64,000 bases of DNA, taken from contig NZ_CP075170.1 of NCBI RefSeq assembly GCF_024399315.1, positions 1,860,001 through 1,924,000 on the forward strand, read 5' to 3'. The position numbers and the translations under genes were made by a program. This document shows positions 47,208 to 55,993 of this stretch, one piece after another; position 1 is the first letter of the stretch, and the number at the start of each line of letters is the position of its first letter. This stretch comes from Chryseobacterium sp. MA9. Its GTDB lineage: Bacteria; Bacteroidota; Bacteroidia; Flavobacteriales; Weeksellaceae. A model generated the notes under the pieces. It was not told where the DNA came from. It did no database searches and saw nothing but the letters and a program-made list of their open reading frames with translations.

Positions 47208-47753
47208 ATGAAAAAAATAATATTTCTGGCTTCGGCTGTATTGGTTCTCAATTCCTGTGTGGTAAGAACGGCTACAAAAGTAGTGTCCGGTGCTGTAAAT
47301 TTAGGATATAAAGCAGTAAAAGGAACCGTAAACGGAATCAGCTGGGCGGTAAGCAAAGCGAAGGGAAAAATTGATGAAGACCGTCTGGACGGAACCTGGA
47401 AAGTGGTAGGTGTTTATCGTGGTTCTTTCGAAGATTTTTCAAAAGATCAGAATCCTGACGGCTCATTTACCTCAGAATGTACGGAAGGTTTTGACCAGAT
47501 CATTTTCAAAGCTAAAAAGTCTAAATTCAAGCCTGTGCACTGCAGCACACAGGATGAAGACTGGGTGAAATATTCTATGGAGTTTGGAAAAAATCCTTCA
47601 ACAAAAGAAAAGGAGAATTATATAGAATACAACTCCAATAACTATATTTCTGTAATTGATGTGAATAATAAAACCATGGTGCTTGAAGGAAATTTGATGC
47701 CTAAACTGGCATTTTCCGGAGCTAAGTTGTACCTTCTGGAAAAGATAAAATAG
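47208..47753 (+). CDS. Lipoprotein, lipocalin-like
   Basis: 181 aa. The lipobox LNSC places the lipid-anchored Cys at residue 17. A short helical stretch follows (VVSGAVNLGYKAVKGTVNGI). Then comes a domain opening with LDGTWKVVGVYRGSF and closing with LEGNLMPKLAFSGAKLYLLEKI, the strand pattern of small lipocalin-like envelope proteins in Bacteroidota. Function unknown. It converges with the gene at 47769, leaving 15 bp. Confidence 0.75.
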   Translation: MKKIIFLASAVLVLNSCVVRTATKVVSGAVNLGYKAVKGTVNGISWAVSKAKGKIDEDRLDGTWKVVGVYRGSFEDFSKDQNPDGSFTSECTEGFDQIIFKAKKSKFKPVHCSTQDEDWVKYSMEFGKNPSTKEKENYIEYNSNNYISVIDVNNKTMVLEGNLMPKLAFSGAKLYLLEKIK

Positions 47754-47768
47754 AAATAGAGGTTCAGG

Positions 47769-48197
47769 CTATTTTAAAAATTGGTCTGCAATAAAATAAC
47801 CCCCTCCCACCACCAGTAATGGCAGTGCTATTGAGACAAGTATTAAAGGCCACGCAAAAATTCTGAAATAGGTATATAAGCTTACAGAAGAAGGATCATC
47901 CGGATTATAGATAACAGTCTCCGTCTCACCTACTGACCATGCTGAAGGATTGGTGCCTTCCGGCAGTTCATAGGTATATTCAATATTATTCCGGGTACGG
48001 AAGGTAAAGAGAGGGCTAAATACTTCTCCATCCGATTCATATACACGCAGTGAGGTAACGGTTGCCGTTGCCTTTTCTGCTTTTTTTAAGAATAAAAGAG
48101 TGTTTTTGAGGCTCAGCAATGCTGCAACAAACAGAATCATTCCTGCTCCAAGGATAATATAATACTGCCACATAGTTTTCGTTTTATTTCTGTTCAT
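47769..48197 (-). CDS. DUF3592-type membrane protein
   Basis: About 142 aa from ATG 48197 (an in-frame start at 48218 is possible). Two membrane segments (LGAGMILFVAALLSL and ILVSIALPLLVVGGGYF) enclose a beta-rich loop with TATVTSLRVYESDG and GETETVIYNPDDPSS, the DUF3592 pattern. Function unknown. Confidence 0.72.
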   Translation of the reverse strand: MNRNKTKTMWQYYIILGAGMILFVAALLSLKNTLLFLKKAEKATATVTSLRVYESDGEVFSPLFTFRTRNNIEYTYELPEGTNPSAWSVGETETVIYNPDDPSSVSLYTYFRIFAWPLILVSIALPLLVVGGGYFIADQFLK

Positions 48198-48287
48198 AAT
48201 ATTACATCCTGAAAACAAATACTTATCTATTTTACTTATTTTCAGATTGATACCCTAAATATACAAAGATTTTCATTGCATAAGCAG

Positions 48288-49775
48288 TTATCTGGTTTCT
48301 ATCCCTACAATCTTCTTTCCTTCCTCTCCAAGATAATGTAGCACCAGTTTTTCATAAACCTTATAGCCGTCATCAACATTGGTAAATATTACAATTCCTT
48401 TACCTGAATGGGGCAGTACAATGGCAATACATCTTGTCCCCTGATCAGCTCCTCCGTGAGATAATGCATAGTCACCATTTCCAAGATCATAGATTTCAAG
48501 ACCTAGCCCGAAATATTTATTTTCTTTAACCTTTACCTGTTTCCTGATCATTTCCTGAAAGACTTCCGGGTTCAGTTTTTTTCCTTTCATAATACTGACC
48601 ATAAAATTTCCGTAATCTTCTATCGTGGTATGCAGATCATCGGCAGCATTAGCCGTTTTAATTTTTTCTACTGGATAGGCATTTCCTTTTTCATTGTATC
48701 CTGTTACAAATCTTGACTGGTCCGTGTTCTGATCCCAGATATAGTTAGTATTACGCATTTTGAGAGGCTGAAAAATAAGTTCTTTTGCAAGCTGATCCAG
48801 TGATTTGCCAAACTTCTTTTCCAACGCTCTCCTAAGGTATTCAAAACCTTCTCCTGAGTATTGGTATTTTGTGCCGGGATCAAACTGAAAGCTGAGCTTT
48901 TTGTCAGCATTCATCCATCTCCAGTTGGGAAAACCGGTCTGATGGCTCAGGATAATTCTTGTTGTCAGTTTTTTATGTCTCGGATCACTGATGATGTCAG
49001 GATCTGTCCAGTATGTATCTAAAGGTTCATCCAACTTCCACTTTCCTACACTTACCAGACGTAAGGCTACCATTGCTGTAACAGGTTTGGTGAGAGAGGC
49101 TACATTAAAATAGGCATTAAGAGGAACTGAAATTCCTGTTTTAGTATCTCCAAAAACTTTTACCTGCTGTAGTTTTCCACCTTCTATAATTCCTAATCCC
49201 AGGGTAGGAATATTATTTTCTTTCAGCCAGCTTTGCATCGACTGATCGTTACCAAACATTGTTTCACTATCAGTAGTCTGTTTGGGATGGTGATTAAAAC
49301 TCAATGAATTCTTAAGTTTCCACTCAGCATTTTCCAAGATCCACAAATGAGTGAACTTTGCTTCTCCAACTAATTTCTCGGCCTGATCCCCTATCTTTTC
49401 ATAAAACAGATGATCACCATTCTGAATGGCAGCATATATTTTTCCATCTTTATACATGGGATAAATCTCAGTGCTTTTATCAACCAAGACCCTCTTTAAC
49501 TGATAGTTTTCCGGAGATTTGCATAATCCGTTTTTAAAATCAATGATGAATTTCTTTTTGTCCTCAAAGCCGCCTTTATCGTGATAGAATTCAAACCCGT
49601 TGCTTAGCATGCCTTCCATCCGGCTGATGTTACAGGTATTGTAACCTGCTGAAAAAAACAGGCTGTCTTTCGATATAATTGTTTTGTAAAGAGGATCTGT
49701 TTTTTCTGTCTGTGCATGTACTATACTCATGAACAGAATTAAAAAAGGAAGGATGAACTGTGGAGACTTTGTCAT
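48288..49775 (-). CDS. Serine hydrolase (beta-lactamase family) with N-terminal DUF4440 domain
   Basis: 495 aa with a signal peptide ending VHAQ. Residues about 25-160 look like an NTF2/DUF4440 domain (LSNGFEFYHDKGGF, HLWILENAEWKLK). Then follows a class C beta-lactamase/penicillin-binding-like domain with Ser227 and Lys230 in SLTK, YSGEGFEYL and HGGADQG replacing KTG. It probably acts as a periplasmic esterase or D-amino-acid peptidase; the combination with an NTF2 domain is common in Bacteroidota. The gene upstream (49863) on the same strand is a regulator, 87 bp away. Confidence 0.87.
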   Translation of the reverse strand: MTKSPQFILPFLILFMSIVHAQTEKTDPLYKTIISKDSLFFSAGYNTCNISRMEGMLSNGFEFYHDKGGFEDKKKFIIDFKNGLCKSPENYQLKRVLVDKSTEIYPMYKDGKIYAAIQNGDHLFYEKIGDQAEKLVGEAKFTHLWILENAEWKLKNSLSFNHHPKQTTDSETMFGNDQSMQSWLKENNIPTLGLGIIEGGKLQQVKVFGDTKTGISVPLNAYFNVASLTKPVTAMVALRLVSVGKWKLDEPLDTYWTDPDIISDPRHKKLTTRIILSHQTGFPNWRWMNADKKLSFQFDPGTKYQYSGEGFEYLRRALEKKFGKSLDQLAKELIFQPLKMRNTNYIWDQNTDQSRFVTGYNEKGNAYPVEKIKTANAADDLHTTIEDYGNFMVSIMKGKKLNPEVFQEMIRKQVKVKENKYFGLGLEIYDLGNGDYALSHGGADQGTRCIAIVLPHSGKGIVIFTNVDDGYKVYEKLVLHYLGEEGKKIVGIETR

Positions 49776-49862
49776 TGTTATTTTTTTGACAAAGATTCAA
49801 TTTCATTTTGTTTTTCAAATAAAAATGAACCCGACAAAAACCCGACAAAGCCACGACACAAA

Positions 49863-50435
49863 TTATAACATACTGAATTTCAGTTTAAAATACAGTTTAT
49901 TTTTACGATCAATCTCTGCGGCATTTCGGAGGATCATGACTATATTGGACAATGCAATAAGGATCATAAGAATAAGGGTAAACTGCTTTCCAAGCTTTAA
50001 AAAGATTCCGAGCATAAATACAATAGGTGCCATAGCAGTCCAAAACATCTGCAGTGAGATAATCTGTTTGGTGAGACTGTTTCTCTGTTTCATGATAAAC
50101 ATGAGCAGAAAAGGAGCCAGAATATTTAATGGTGGTACTACCACAAATAATAAGGAGGAAAGATTGATCATTTTAATCAAAGAATAATTGACTGTTTCAG
50201 ATTCTTCTGCTGTTTCTGTTTTCACTTCACTATTTTCCCCGGAAATAATGGTTTCTTCCTTTAATAATAAAGATTCTTCTATTTCCAAAGTCTGCGCCAG
50301 GGCTCTTAAAGTATGTCCTTTAGGTTCTGTTCCGGATTCTATCCTCTGAATGGTTCTTACAGAAATTTTTGATTTTTCTGACAGTTCCTCCTGAGTCAGA
50401 TTTTTTTGTTCTCTTATGGCTTTTAGTCTGGACAT
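49863..50435 (-). CDS. XRE-type HTH regulator with C-terminal membrane domain (DUF4870-like)
   Basis: 190 aa. Residues 1-58 are a Cro/CI helix-turn-helix (LKAIREQKNLTQEELSEKSK, ISVRTIQRIESG). After a charged linker come three or four hydrophobic segments (LLFVVVPPLNILAPFLLMFI, MFWTAMAPIVFMLGIF, LILMILIALSNIVMIL) like DUF4870. It is therefore a membrane-tethered DNA-binding protein. It may control the downstream serine hydrolase. Confidence 0.85.
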   Translation of the reverse strand: MSRLKAIREQKNLTQEELSEKSKISVRTIQRIESGTEPKGHTLRALAQTLEIEESLLLKEETIISGENSEVKTETAEESETVNYSLIKMINLSSLLFVVVPPLNILAPFLLMFIMKQRNSLTKQIISLQMFWTAMAPIVFMLGIFLKLGKQFTLILMILIALSNIVMILRNAAEIDRKNKLYFKLKFSML

Positions 50436-50623
50436 GTTCTAGGATAATTCGAAAAAAAAATTGTTTTGGCTAATTTACATTTTTCCATTATTAAAAACAG
50501 AAGACCTCTTTTTTAAATTGAACATTACTGAAATTATGATTCTTATAAGAAATAAGTGTATTTTTATTTGAAAATAATCTTCTATTTTTCAGTTATTTAT
50601 AAACTTCAACACCAGATCAGTTT

Positions 50624-51517
50624 ATGGAAAATACAATATCCAAATCCGAAATCAGGAAGAATATTGCCACTTACCTGTGTCTTACCCTGCTTTTCTGCCT
50701 CCCGGTTTATTATATGTGCATCCGTACCGGGAAACTTGGTGGCGGAATTATATCTTACGCCACTATTGTCATGTGGTGTCCGGCTATCGCAGCTCTTCTT
50801 ACCTGCCGTATCCGGAAAATTCCTGTTTCTTCCCTGGGCTGGAAATGGGGCCTTACAAAATATCAGATTATGGCTTACTGTATTCCTATTCTTTACAGTT
50901 TAGTTCCTTACCTCATCATCTGGATCAGTGGAGCTGGCGGCTTCTATAATCATGATTTCGTAGCAGAGGCTGGTAAAGGTATGGGCTGGAATCTTTCTGA
51001 TGGACAGACCATCGTCCTGTATATTATTCTGATGAGCAGCTTTGGTATGGTACGCTCTGTAGGATCGGCATTGGGTGAAGAAATAGGCTGGCGGGGTCTT
51101 CTTACTCCGCAGTTGGCTAAGATCAATTCTTATACAGCTACCTCTCTTTGGATGGGTCTTATATGGTCTATCTATCATTATCCTCTTCTGCTTTTTTCCA
51201 ATTATAATACGGGCGGTCCCAAATGGCTGGCTCTTTTATGCTTTACCATAATGATATTTGCATCTTGTTTCATTTTCACCTGGTTACGGTTAAAATCCGG
51301 AAGCTTATGGACCGGAGCTATTTTACATGCCAGCCATAACCTTTTTATACAGTCTATTTTCACACCGCTTACTGTGGATACAGGAAATACCAATTATTAT
51401 ATTGATGAGTTTGGTATTGCTCTGCCCATTGCAACCGCTGTTGTTGCTTATTTCTTTTGGCGGAAGAGAAAGGAATTGCCTGAAAGGGATACCGAAGATT
51501 CCCTTCTTTCCGCATAG
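50624..51517 (+). CDS. CPBP-family intramembrane metalloprotease
   Basis: 297 aa, about eight membrane segments. The CPBP/Abi signature is complete: EEIGWRG (motif 1, EExxxR-type), WSIYHYPLLL (motif 2 His) and ILHASHNLF (motif 3 His). Related proteins cleave membrane substrates or serve in bacteriocin self-protection. It is transcribed divergently from the HTH gene and followed by a terminator at 51529. The substrate is unknown. Confidence 0.88.
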   Translation: MENTISKSEIRKNIATYLCLTLLFCLPVYYMCIRTGKLGGGIISYATIVMWCPAIAALLTCRIRKIPVSSLGWKWGLTKYQIMAYCIPILYSLVPYLIIWISGAGGFYNHDFVAEAGKGMGWNLSDGQTIVLYIILMSSFGMVRSVGSALGEEIGWRGLLTPQLAKINSYTATSLWMGLIWSIYHYPLLLFSNYNTGGPKWLALLCFTIMIFASCFIFTWLRLKSGSLWTGAILHASHNLFIQSIFTPLTVDTGNTNYYIDEFGIALPIATAVVAYFFWRKRKELPERDTEDSLLSA

Positions 51518-51528
51518 CATTATTCATC

Positions 51529-51566
51529 AAAAAAACAGCCTTCTGTGTAGAAGACTGTTTTTTTTG
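51529..51566. terminator. Terminator
   Basis: AAAAAACAG / CTGTTTTTT outer stem with TTCT/AGAA inner stem and a long T run. Confidence 0.75.
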
Positions 51567-51619
51567 AAATATCAGTGAAGTCAGTATTTTAATTAATCAG
51601 CAGAGTCCGGGCTTACTGT

Positions 51620-53089
51620 CTAATTGGCAATTTCCAACAGTTTTTTATAATCTTTTCTTTTCTGTGGGATGATAGGATCATAAGTAATTTGTTTGTCAAT
51701 CCAGCGTTCAGGTCGTAAGAAAGAGAGTATAAGCTCCATATCTTTATCATTAAACCCTTCATAAAACCTACTTTTGTCTACTTTTGATATGGGGGTTGGT
51801 AGTGTTCCATCTTTTTTACGCGGAGCATAATGTGCCCCTGTATAATTTCTTTTTTCGTCTCTGAATTTTGCTTCAATTTTAGGTTTAAGCTCTAATTTCA
51901 GTTTTTCTATTTCCTCTCTTGTTTTGAATCCTTCGATCCTTGTTATTTTTTTAATTTCTTCATCTAATTCGTCCTTCATTCTTTTATTGATGTCTTTTAT
52001 CATTTCCTGAAGAAATTTACCTGATCGTGTTGGAGGTTCACTCAGCAACAAACGTTCATAGCCGGTGGCATCTCCTCCTTTTTGAGTCTTGCCTCCACGT
52101 CCCTTCTTCCAGGCCAGCATTCTGCTACCACTCTCACTTCCTTCTTCTTCCATATACCTTACCGTGTATCCTAACATCGCCATCACTTCCAGGTTACCGC
52201 TTCTGAAGCCCAGATGCTTTACATGGGTAAAGTTTTTCTCAAAGTACTCATACAGCTTAAACTGTCCAAAACGCGTATCACCTCCCCATGCTAATAAAGA
52301 TGATGTTTTTTCATCCCAAAACTCAGTAATATTGAATACTTTGGAAGGATGAATAGTACTTTTGACCTCATTGACAATATCATCAAACTTAGATCCTCTC
52401 TCTTTCACATAGCCTTTGTCACCGGTAATAATAATTGCATCATACATATCTGCTACTCTATAAACAATCTGCCTGATTCCTGTATAGCTGGTATCGTGTT
52501 CTATATGAATATCTCCTCCTTTCCCACTGAAGCGGGACCATAAAATAAGTAAGTTATTTCCACTGGTAGGTATTCCTTTTTGTTCCAGCCATTCCTTAAT
52601 AGCCTGATTCTCATCGTTATTGATATTTACCCTCCATCTTTCTTTTAGCTTATCCCTTAAGGCCGGCGAGTATTTTCTCGCAATGTAATCTGTTCCATAG
52701 TTCACCCCTTTAGTATATCCTCTTCGCTTATACTTGTGTGCTTCATATTCTAATTTTCTATTACCGGCTCCCCTTAGCCGTCTTACTTTTACAATATGTA
52801 TCCTGTCCTCGCTTATTCCGGAATCTTCATAGAATTTTTTTATAGAATCTGCTTTATCCGTATGGTCTGTAACACTACCGTCACCTTTTGAGATGACAAC
52901 ATGCAGTTCCTCATCATCAATTAAAGCCGCGGCAATCCCAAACATATCACCTGTAGCATAACCGGGCTGGGTAAGTACTGTAACTTTAGGTTTAGGGGTA
53001 CGTTGAGGTTCTGGTCCTGGTGCTGGTCTGCGATTAGCATCATCCGTATTGGAAGCACCTGTTTTCTTTTTTGTCTTATTTCTTGGCAT
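51620..53089 (-). CDS. Unknown 489-aa protein, possible GT-B-like or effector-type domain
   Basis: The start is taken at ATG 53089 (an upstream in-frame start at 53116 adds nine residues). A basic, Pro-rich tail of about 35 residues precedes a folded domain beginning KVTVLTQPGYATGDMFGIAA. Other features are NLLILWSRFSGKGGD, DAIIITGDKGY, HLGFRSGNLEVMAMLGYTV and LSEPPTRSGK, then a long charged helical region. The GFRSGNLE...GY pattern resembles nucleotide-sugar-dependent GT-B domains seen in contractile-injection cargo, but this is from memory and weak. No signal peptide or membrane segment. Divergent from the R-body genes with a 424-bp spacer. Confidence 0.6.
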   Translation of the reverse strand: MPRNKTKKKTGASNTDDANRRPAPGPEPQRTPKPKVTVLTQPGYATGDMFGIAAALIDDEELHVVISKGDGSVTDHTDKADSIKKFYEDSGISEDRIHIVKVRRLRGAGNRKLEYEAHKYKRRGYTKGVNYGTDYIARKYSPALRDKLKERWRVNINNDENQAIKEWLEQKGIPTSGNNLLILWSRFSGKGGDIHIEHDTSYTGIRQIVYRVADMYDAIIITGDKGYVKERGSKFDDIVNEVKSTIHPSKVFNITEFWDEKTSSLLAWGGDTRFGQFKLYEYFEKNFTHVKHLGFRSGNLEVMAMLGYTVRYMEEEGSESGSRMLAWKKGRGGKTQKGGDATGYERLLLSEPPTRSGKFLQEMIKDINKRMKDELDEEIKKITRIEGFKTREEIEKLKLELKPKIEAKFRDEKRNYTGAHYAPRKKDGTLPTPISKVDKSRFYEGFNDKDMELILSFLRPERWIDKQITYDPIIPQKRKDYKKLLEIAN

Positions 53090-53513
53090 ATTGTTTATTA
53101 TTACGTTAGGGAACAAATTTCAAGGTAAAGCCCCCGACTGAGTAGAGGGGATCCACCCATTTTTAGAAATTCAGGGTTTACCCGTATCGGCAGACAGTGT
53201 ATTTGTGTATTCATGTATTCATGATGATTAAATACACTTATATGTTGGCTTATTTTTCTGGATTCTGTTATTGAATGAATCCAATGTTTTATCTAAAAAA
53301 TCACTCGTAGGAGAATTCCCTTATTTTTTAAAATTCAGTTTTTTCCCTTAATGAAGATTTATTTTGATTGATGAAATTTGTATCAGACAAAAGAGATCAA
53401 CAATCTCACAGTTAAGGCTTAACCAAGAAATAACAGTAAGGCTGAGCTGAAGAAAAGTCTTTGAAAAAAGATGTTTGAAAATAAAAATAATAGTAACCCA
53501 TTAAAACCAGAAT
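53090..53513. promoter_or_regulatory. Divergent intergenic region before the R-body locus
   Basis: 424 bp without a gene; it should hold the promoters of both flanking genes. GAGATCAACAATCTC at 53393-53407 is an inverted repeat (GAGAT / ATCTC). It shares its arms with the palindrome at 56423-56435 before the rebB array, making it a candidate operator. Confidence 0.35.
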
Positions 53514-53729
53514 ATGGCAGAAACAGTAAACACCCAGACTACAGATGCAGTAACGCAGACCAATGTTACCGTACTTGGTGAGTCTCCCGCACAGGCTATG
53601 AGTATGCTTTACCAGATGGCCACCCATGCCAGTGGAATTTCCATTCAGAATTCTGTAACCAATCAGCAGAACTTGAACCAGCTCAACCCTGCGATTGTTG
53701 CAGATGCCATTAAAATTTTAAAAGGATAA
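53514..53729 (+). CDS. RebB-like R-body protein (short, diverged)
   Basis: 71 aa. The first half (TDAVTQTNVTVLGESPAQAM) aligns with the rebB copies at 56454-58075 (TDAVTQSNVKVVGESPAMAL), and the end (VADAIKILKG) matches VADAVSIAKILKP. It lacks about 14 internal residues. RebB proteins polymerise into R-bodies, insoluble coiled ribbons that unroll suddenly. It is the first gene of a plus-strand set running to 55993 and is likely a minor subunit or nucleator (inference). Confidence 0.85.
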   Translation: MAETVNTQTTDAVTQTNVTVLGESPAQAMSMLYQMATHASGISIQNSVTNQQNLNQLNPAIVADAIKILKG

Positions 53730-53746
53730 TATAAAACCTTACAATC

Positions 53747-54262
53747 ATGAGTGAACACAACAGTGAAACCCAACAATCCCAGGCAGCCAATGCTACCACT
53801 CCGGCGGAGAAAGCTGTAGTATTTGTGAACAGTGAGGTATTGGCCCCTCCTAAGGGTTCCCCAATGACCGGAGTGACAAAAGTAATGATAGAACAGTCTA
53901 CAGGAATGATGGTTCAGGATTTACAGTCTTTTTTGAAAGGATTTGAGCAGGTAGGTTTGATTGCATTAAGCAGACTGGCCAATAATTTACTGACATATGG
54001 AACGACTTTCGGGCCTGCTCCGGGCAGTAAAGAAACCTCCACTCAGATGGCAGAGCATCTGCAAGGTCAGGATGCAGGAAAAGGAAATGAAATGATGAAA
54101 GATTTATTTAAAATGGTAAGTGAATATGCTGAAGTAAAAGCTAAAATTTCCAATACTATTTATAATGTCAACACGCTTCCTGTCTCAGAAGCCCTTCCTT
54201 CTCCCCCATCCTATACGGAAGTAATCCCTGAGACTGAAGATCCTGAAAAAAAAAACGAGTAG
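53747..54262 (+). CDS. RebB-related protein with extended tail, ending at an A10 tract
   Basis: 171 aa. The core segment VTKVMIEQSTGMMVQDLQSF resembles the AAHSTGIMFENA part of RebB, followed by a longer helical region. The C-terminus is Pro/Glu-rich. The frame ends just after ten consecutive A residues (54246-54255). In the -1 frame it continues without interruption as RVDPVPEEVTSEKEG and through the next ORF to 54489, giving a potential product of about 247 aa. This looks like a slippage or phase-variation point, or a recent frameshift. Confidence 0.75.
   Translation: MSEHNSETQQSQAANATTPAEKAVVFVNSEVLAPPKGSPMTGVTKVMIEQSTGMMVQDLQSFLKGFEQVGLIALSRLANNLLTYGTTFGPAPGSKETSTQMAEHLQGQDAGKGNEMMKDLFKMVSEYAEVKAKISNTIYNVNTLPVSEALPSPPSYTEVIPETEDPEKKNE
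54246..54255 (+). repeat. A10 homopolymer at the break between two R-body ORFs
   Basis: Ten A residues immediately before the stop codon of the 53747 ORF. One extra A, or -1 slippage, fuses it to the ORF at 54301. Confidence 0.85.
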
Positions 54263-54300
54263 ATCCGGTTCCGGAAGAAGTCACATCAGAAAAGGAAGGT

Positions 54301-54489
54301 ATGAGAAAAAGCTTTATCACGGCTGATCATGGGGGAAAATTAGTATTAAAGTCAGTAAAACTGACACAGCCACTCGTAAAACCAGAGATTAAGGAAGCAG
54401 TAATTCCTTCGGAAGAATCTGAAGTACACCCAAAGAAAAAAACAATAATAAGTCAACTCCTTGAAAAAATTAAAATAAATAAAAAATGA
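54301..54489 (+). CDS. Short R-body-locus ORF, probably the C-terminal part of the 53747 protein
   Basis: 62 codons from ATG 54301, but its frame is open from the A10 tract onward (78 codons including stop). Lys/Glu-rich, with a basic helical end LLEKIKINKK. It overlaps the next gene by 4 bp (ATGA), so it is in the same operon. Alone it has no recognisable domain. The continuous acidic, Pro-rich sequence across the A-tract argues that it is normally joined to the upstream protein. Confidence 0.6.
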   Translation: MRKSFITADHGGKLVLKSVKLTQPLVKPEIKEAVIPSEESEVHPKKKTIISQLLEKIKINKK

Positions 54490-55316
54490 ATTATTCTTCA
54501 ACAACCAAACCCGCCAAAATTTTAAACCTGGAAAGTTTAAATGATTTAAACGAACGACTTTATCTGACTAAAAATGGTGAAATCAATTATCTGGACACCA
54601 AAAGTGCAGACCCCAAAAAGACAGAACACAATTCGGAGCGTTTTGTATTCAATCTTCAAACTTCTGATATTAATATTCAGCCATCCATAAGACTGGTCAA
54701 CTGCATCAGCAGAGGAGGTAAAAGATATAATCATTTTCAGTCTTTTGTGGTGGAACCTAAAGATAAATCAACGGGAATTGCCATCATCATGGTAAAGCTG
54801 GATGACCCAAAAGTCTTTTACTGTAATGTAAGAATCTTACCTTTTACCACTTTAAGCGAAATTGCCGTTCCTGATTATGATTCAAATCTTCTTACGGTCA
54901 ATCTCGAAAAATCAAAATGGATATTAAAGACGGATATTACGATTACTCCATCAGACACAGGTGAAGCACAATATTCCGTACATGATGTGGATGTAAGTGC
55001 TATTTCCGATCTGGTAGCCCAGGATGAAATAGTAGAATTAAAAAGGGAACTGGAATTTCAGGCATCCAAGCTGATTGCTCATTATTTTCAGGAAATCCTG
55101 AGTATTATAGTGAATGAAACGCCTCCAGCTGGCAGTAAATCGCTTATCATTCCGGATGATTATATCCTTACCCTTCCTCCTAATCAGTTAAAAGAAATGT
55201 TGTCAGCCAGTGCTGTTTCAGCGTGTGTCGCTTTGGAAATTACAGGATATAATGTAGTAAAAGATATCAACCGGGACTGGAGGGCTGCGGCAGCATTCAT
55301 TAATTATTTGCTGTAA
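54486..55316 (+). CDS. R-body-locus protein of unknown function
   Basis: 276 aa, no signal peptide or membrane segment. The first two thirds are beta-rich (ERFVFNLQTSDINIQPSIRL, RILPFTTLSEIAVPDYDS). The last third is helical with ELKRELEFQASKLIAHYF and an Ala-rich end (SASAVSACVALEITGYN). No family was recognised. Its fixed place between RebB-like genes suggests a role in R-body assembly or length control; this is inference. Confidence 0.7.
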   Translation: MNYSSTTKPAKILNLESLNDLNERLYLTKNGEINYLDTKSADPKKTEHNSERFVFNLQTSDINIQPSIRLVNCISRGGKRYNHFQSFVVEPKDKSTGIAIIMVKLDDPKVFYCNVRILPFTTLSEIAVPDYDSNLLTVNLEKSKWILKTDITITPSDTGEAQYSVHDVDVSAISDLVAQDEIVELKRELEFQASKLIAHYFQEILSIIVNETPPAGSKSLIIPDDYILTLPPNQLKEMLSASAVSACVALEITGYNVVKDINRDWRAAAAFINYLL

Positions 55317-55358
55317 GTAGGTGCTCACCTATTTCCAACATTATAAAAAACAATACTT

Positions 55359-55742
55359 ATGCGCAGAAGAATCCGCAAAAAGGCCCCCGCTCACAAACCT
55401 CCGGTACCTGTAACGGAACCTGAAATCATCGAAAAAGAAATCATGCCTTTTGTTTTAAGACATGAAGATGAAATCATTAATTATATCAGGGATAAAGCCA
55501 TCAAAGAGACCATGAAATCACTGGCTCCTCTGCTGGAAAAACTGGAAGAAGCCGTGAAACAGCAAGAAGCTCCTCAGGCACAGGCTGCCACACCGGCTCA
55601 GGATGATCCTCCTATGATGAACTATGAAGAACAATTGAAAAGACTTCAGGAGGCATCAACTGCGAAGGTAAAGGAGAAAGAGCTCAAAATAATGGACCGA
55701 ATGAATAAACTGAATGCCAGGTTTGGCAATATCCGTCCATAA
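55359..55742 (+). CDS. R-body-locus coiled-coil protein
   Basis: 127 aa. A basic N-terminus (MRRRIRKKAP) is followed by a long amphipathic helix (DEIINYIRDKAIKETMKS, LEKLEEAVKQQ). A Gln/Ala/Pro linker then leads to a second charged helix (EEQLKRLQEASTAKVKEKEL). No membrane segment. Possible assembly scaffold; no family recognised. Gaps of 42 bp upstream and 23 bp downstream fit an operon. Confidence 0.68.
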   Translation: MRRRIRKKAPAHKPPVPVTEPEIIEKEIMPFVLRHEDEIINYIRDKAIKETMKSLAPLLEKLEEAVKQQEAPQAQAATPAQDDPPMMNYEEQLKRLQEASTAKVKEKELKIMDRMNKLNARFGNIRP

Positions 55743-55765
55743 AAACATCAAAACCAATAGATATT

Positions 55766-55993
55766 ATGAACGAAATTGACACTATCATTATGGGAATGTC
55801 TACCGCTGTACCTAATGCTATTTCAACACAGGTAAGTGCGCATTCTACGGGATTAATGCGAATCAACTCTGCATTAAACCAGCAAAGGGATTCTATGATG
55901 GGAATTACCAATTATGTCATGGGAGTAAAAAAAATGGGATCCGGAAAGCTGAAACACAAAGAATCAGGACTATTTAGAAAAGGACGTTTTTAA
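55766..55993 (+). CDS. RebB-like small protein with basic tail
   Basis: 75 aa. STQVSAHSTGLMRINSALNQ aligns with the RebB block AAHSTGIMFENAVNAQNQQN. The TDAVTQ start is replaced by a Met/Ile-rich one, and the C-terminus is basic (KKMGSGKLKHKESGLFRKGR). It is the last of the first R-body gene set. A capping or anchoring subunit is plausible (inference). Confidence 0.75.
   Translation: MNEIDTIIMGMSTAVPNAISTQVSAHSTGLMRINSALNQQRDSMMGITNYVMGVKKMGSGKLKHKESGLFRKGRF

Noticed and set aside
55318..55331. Small palindrome TAGGTGCTCACCTA between two R-body genes
   Set aside because: A two-base loop and no T tail make a functional terminator unlikely; probably chance.
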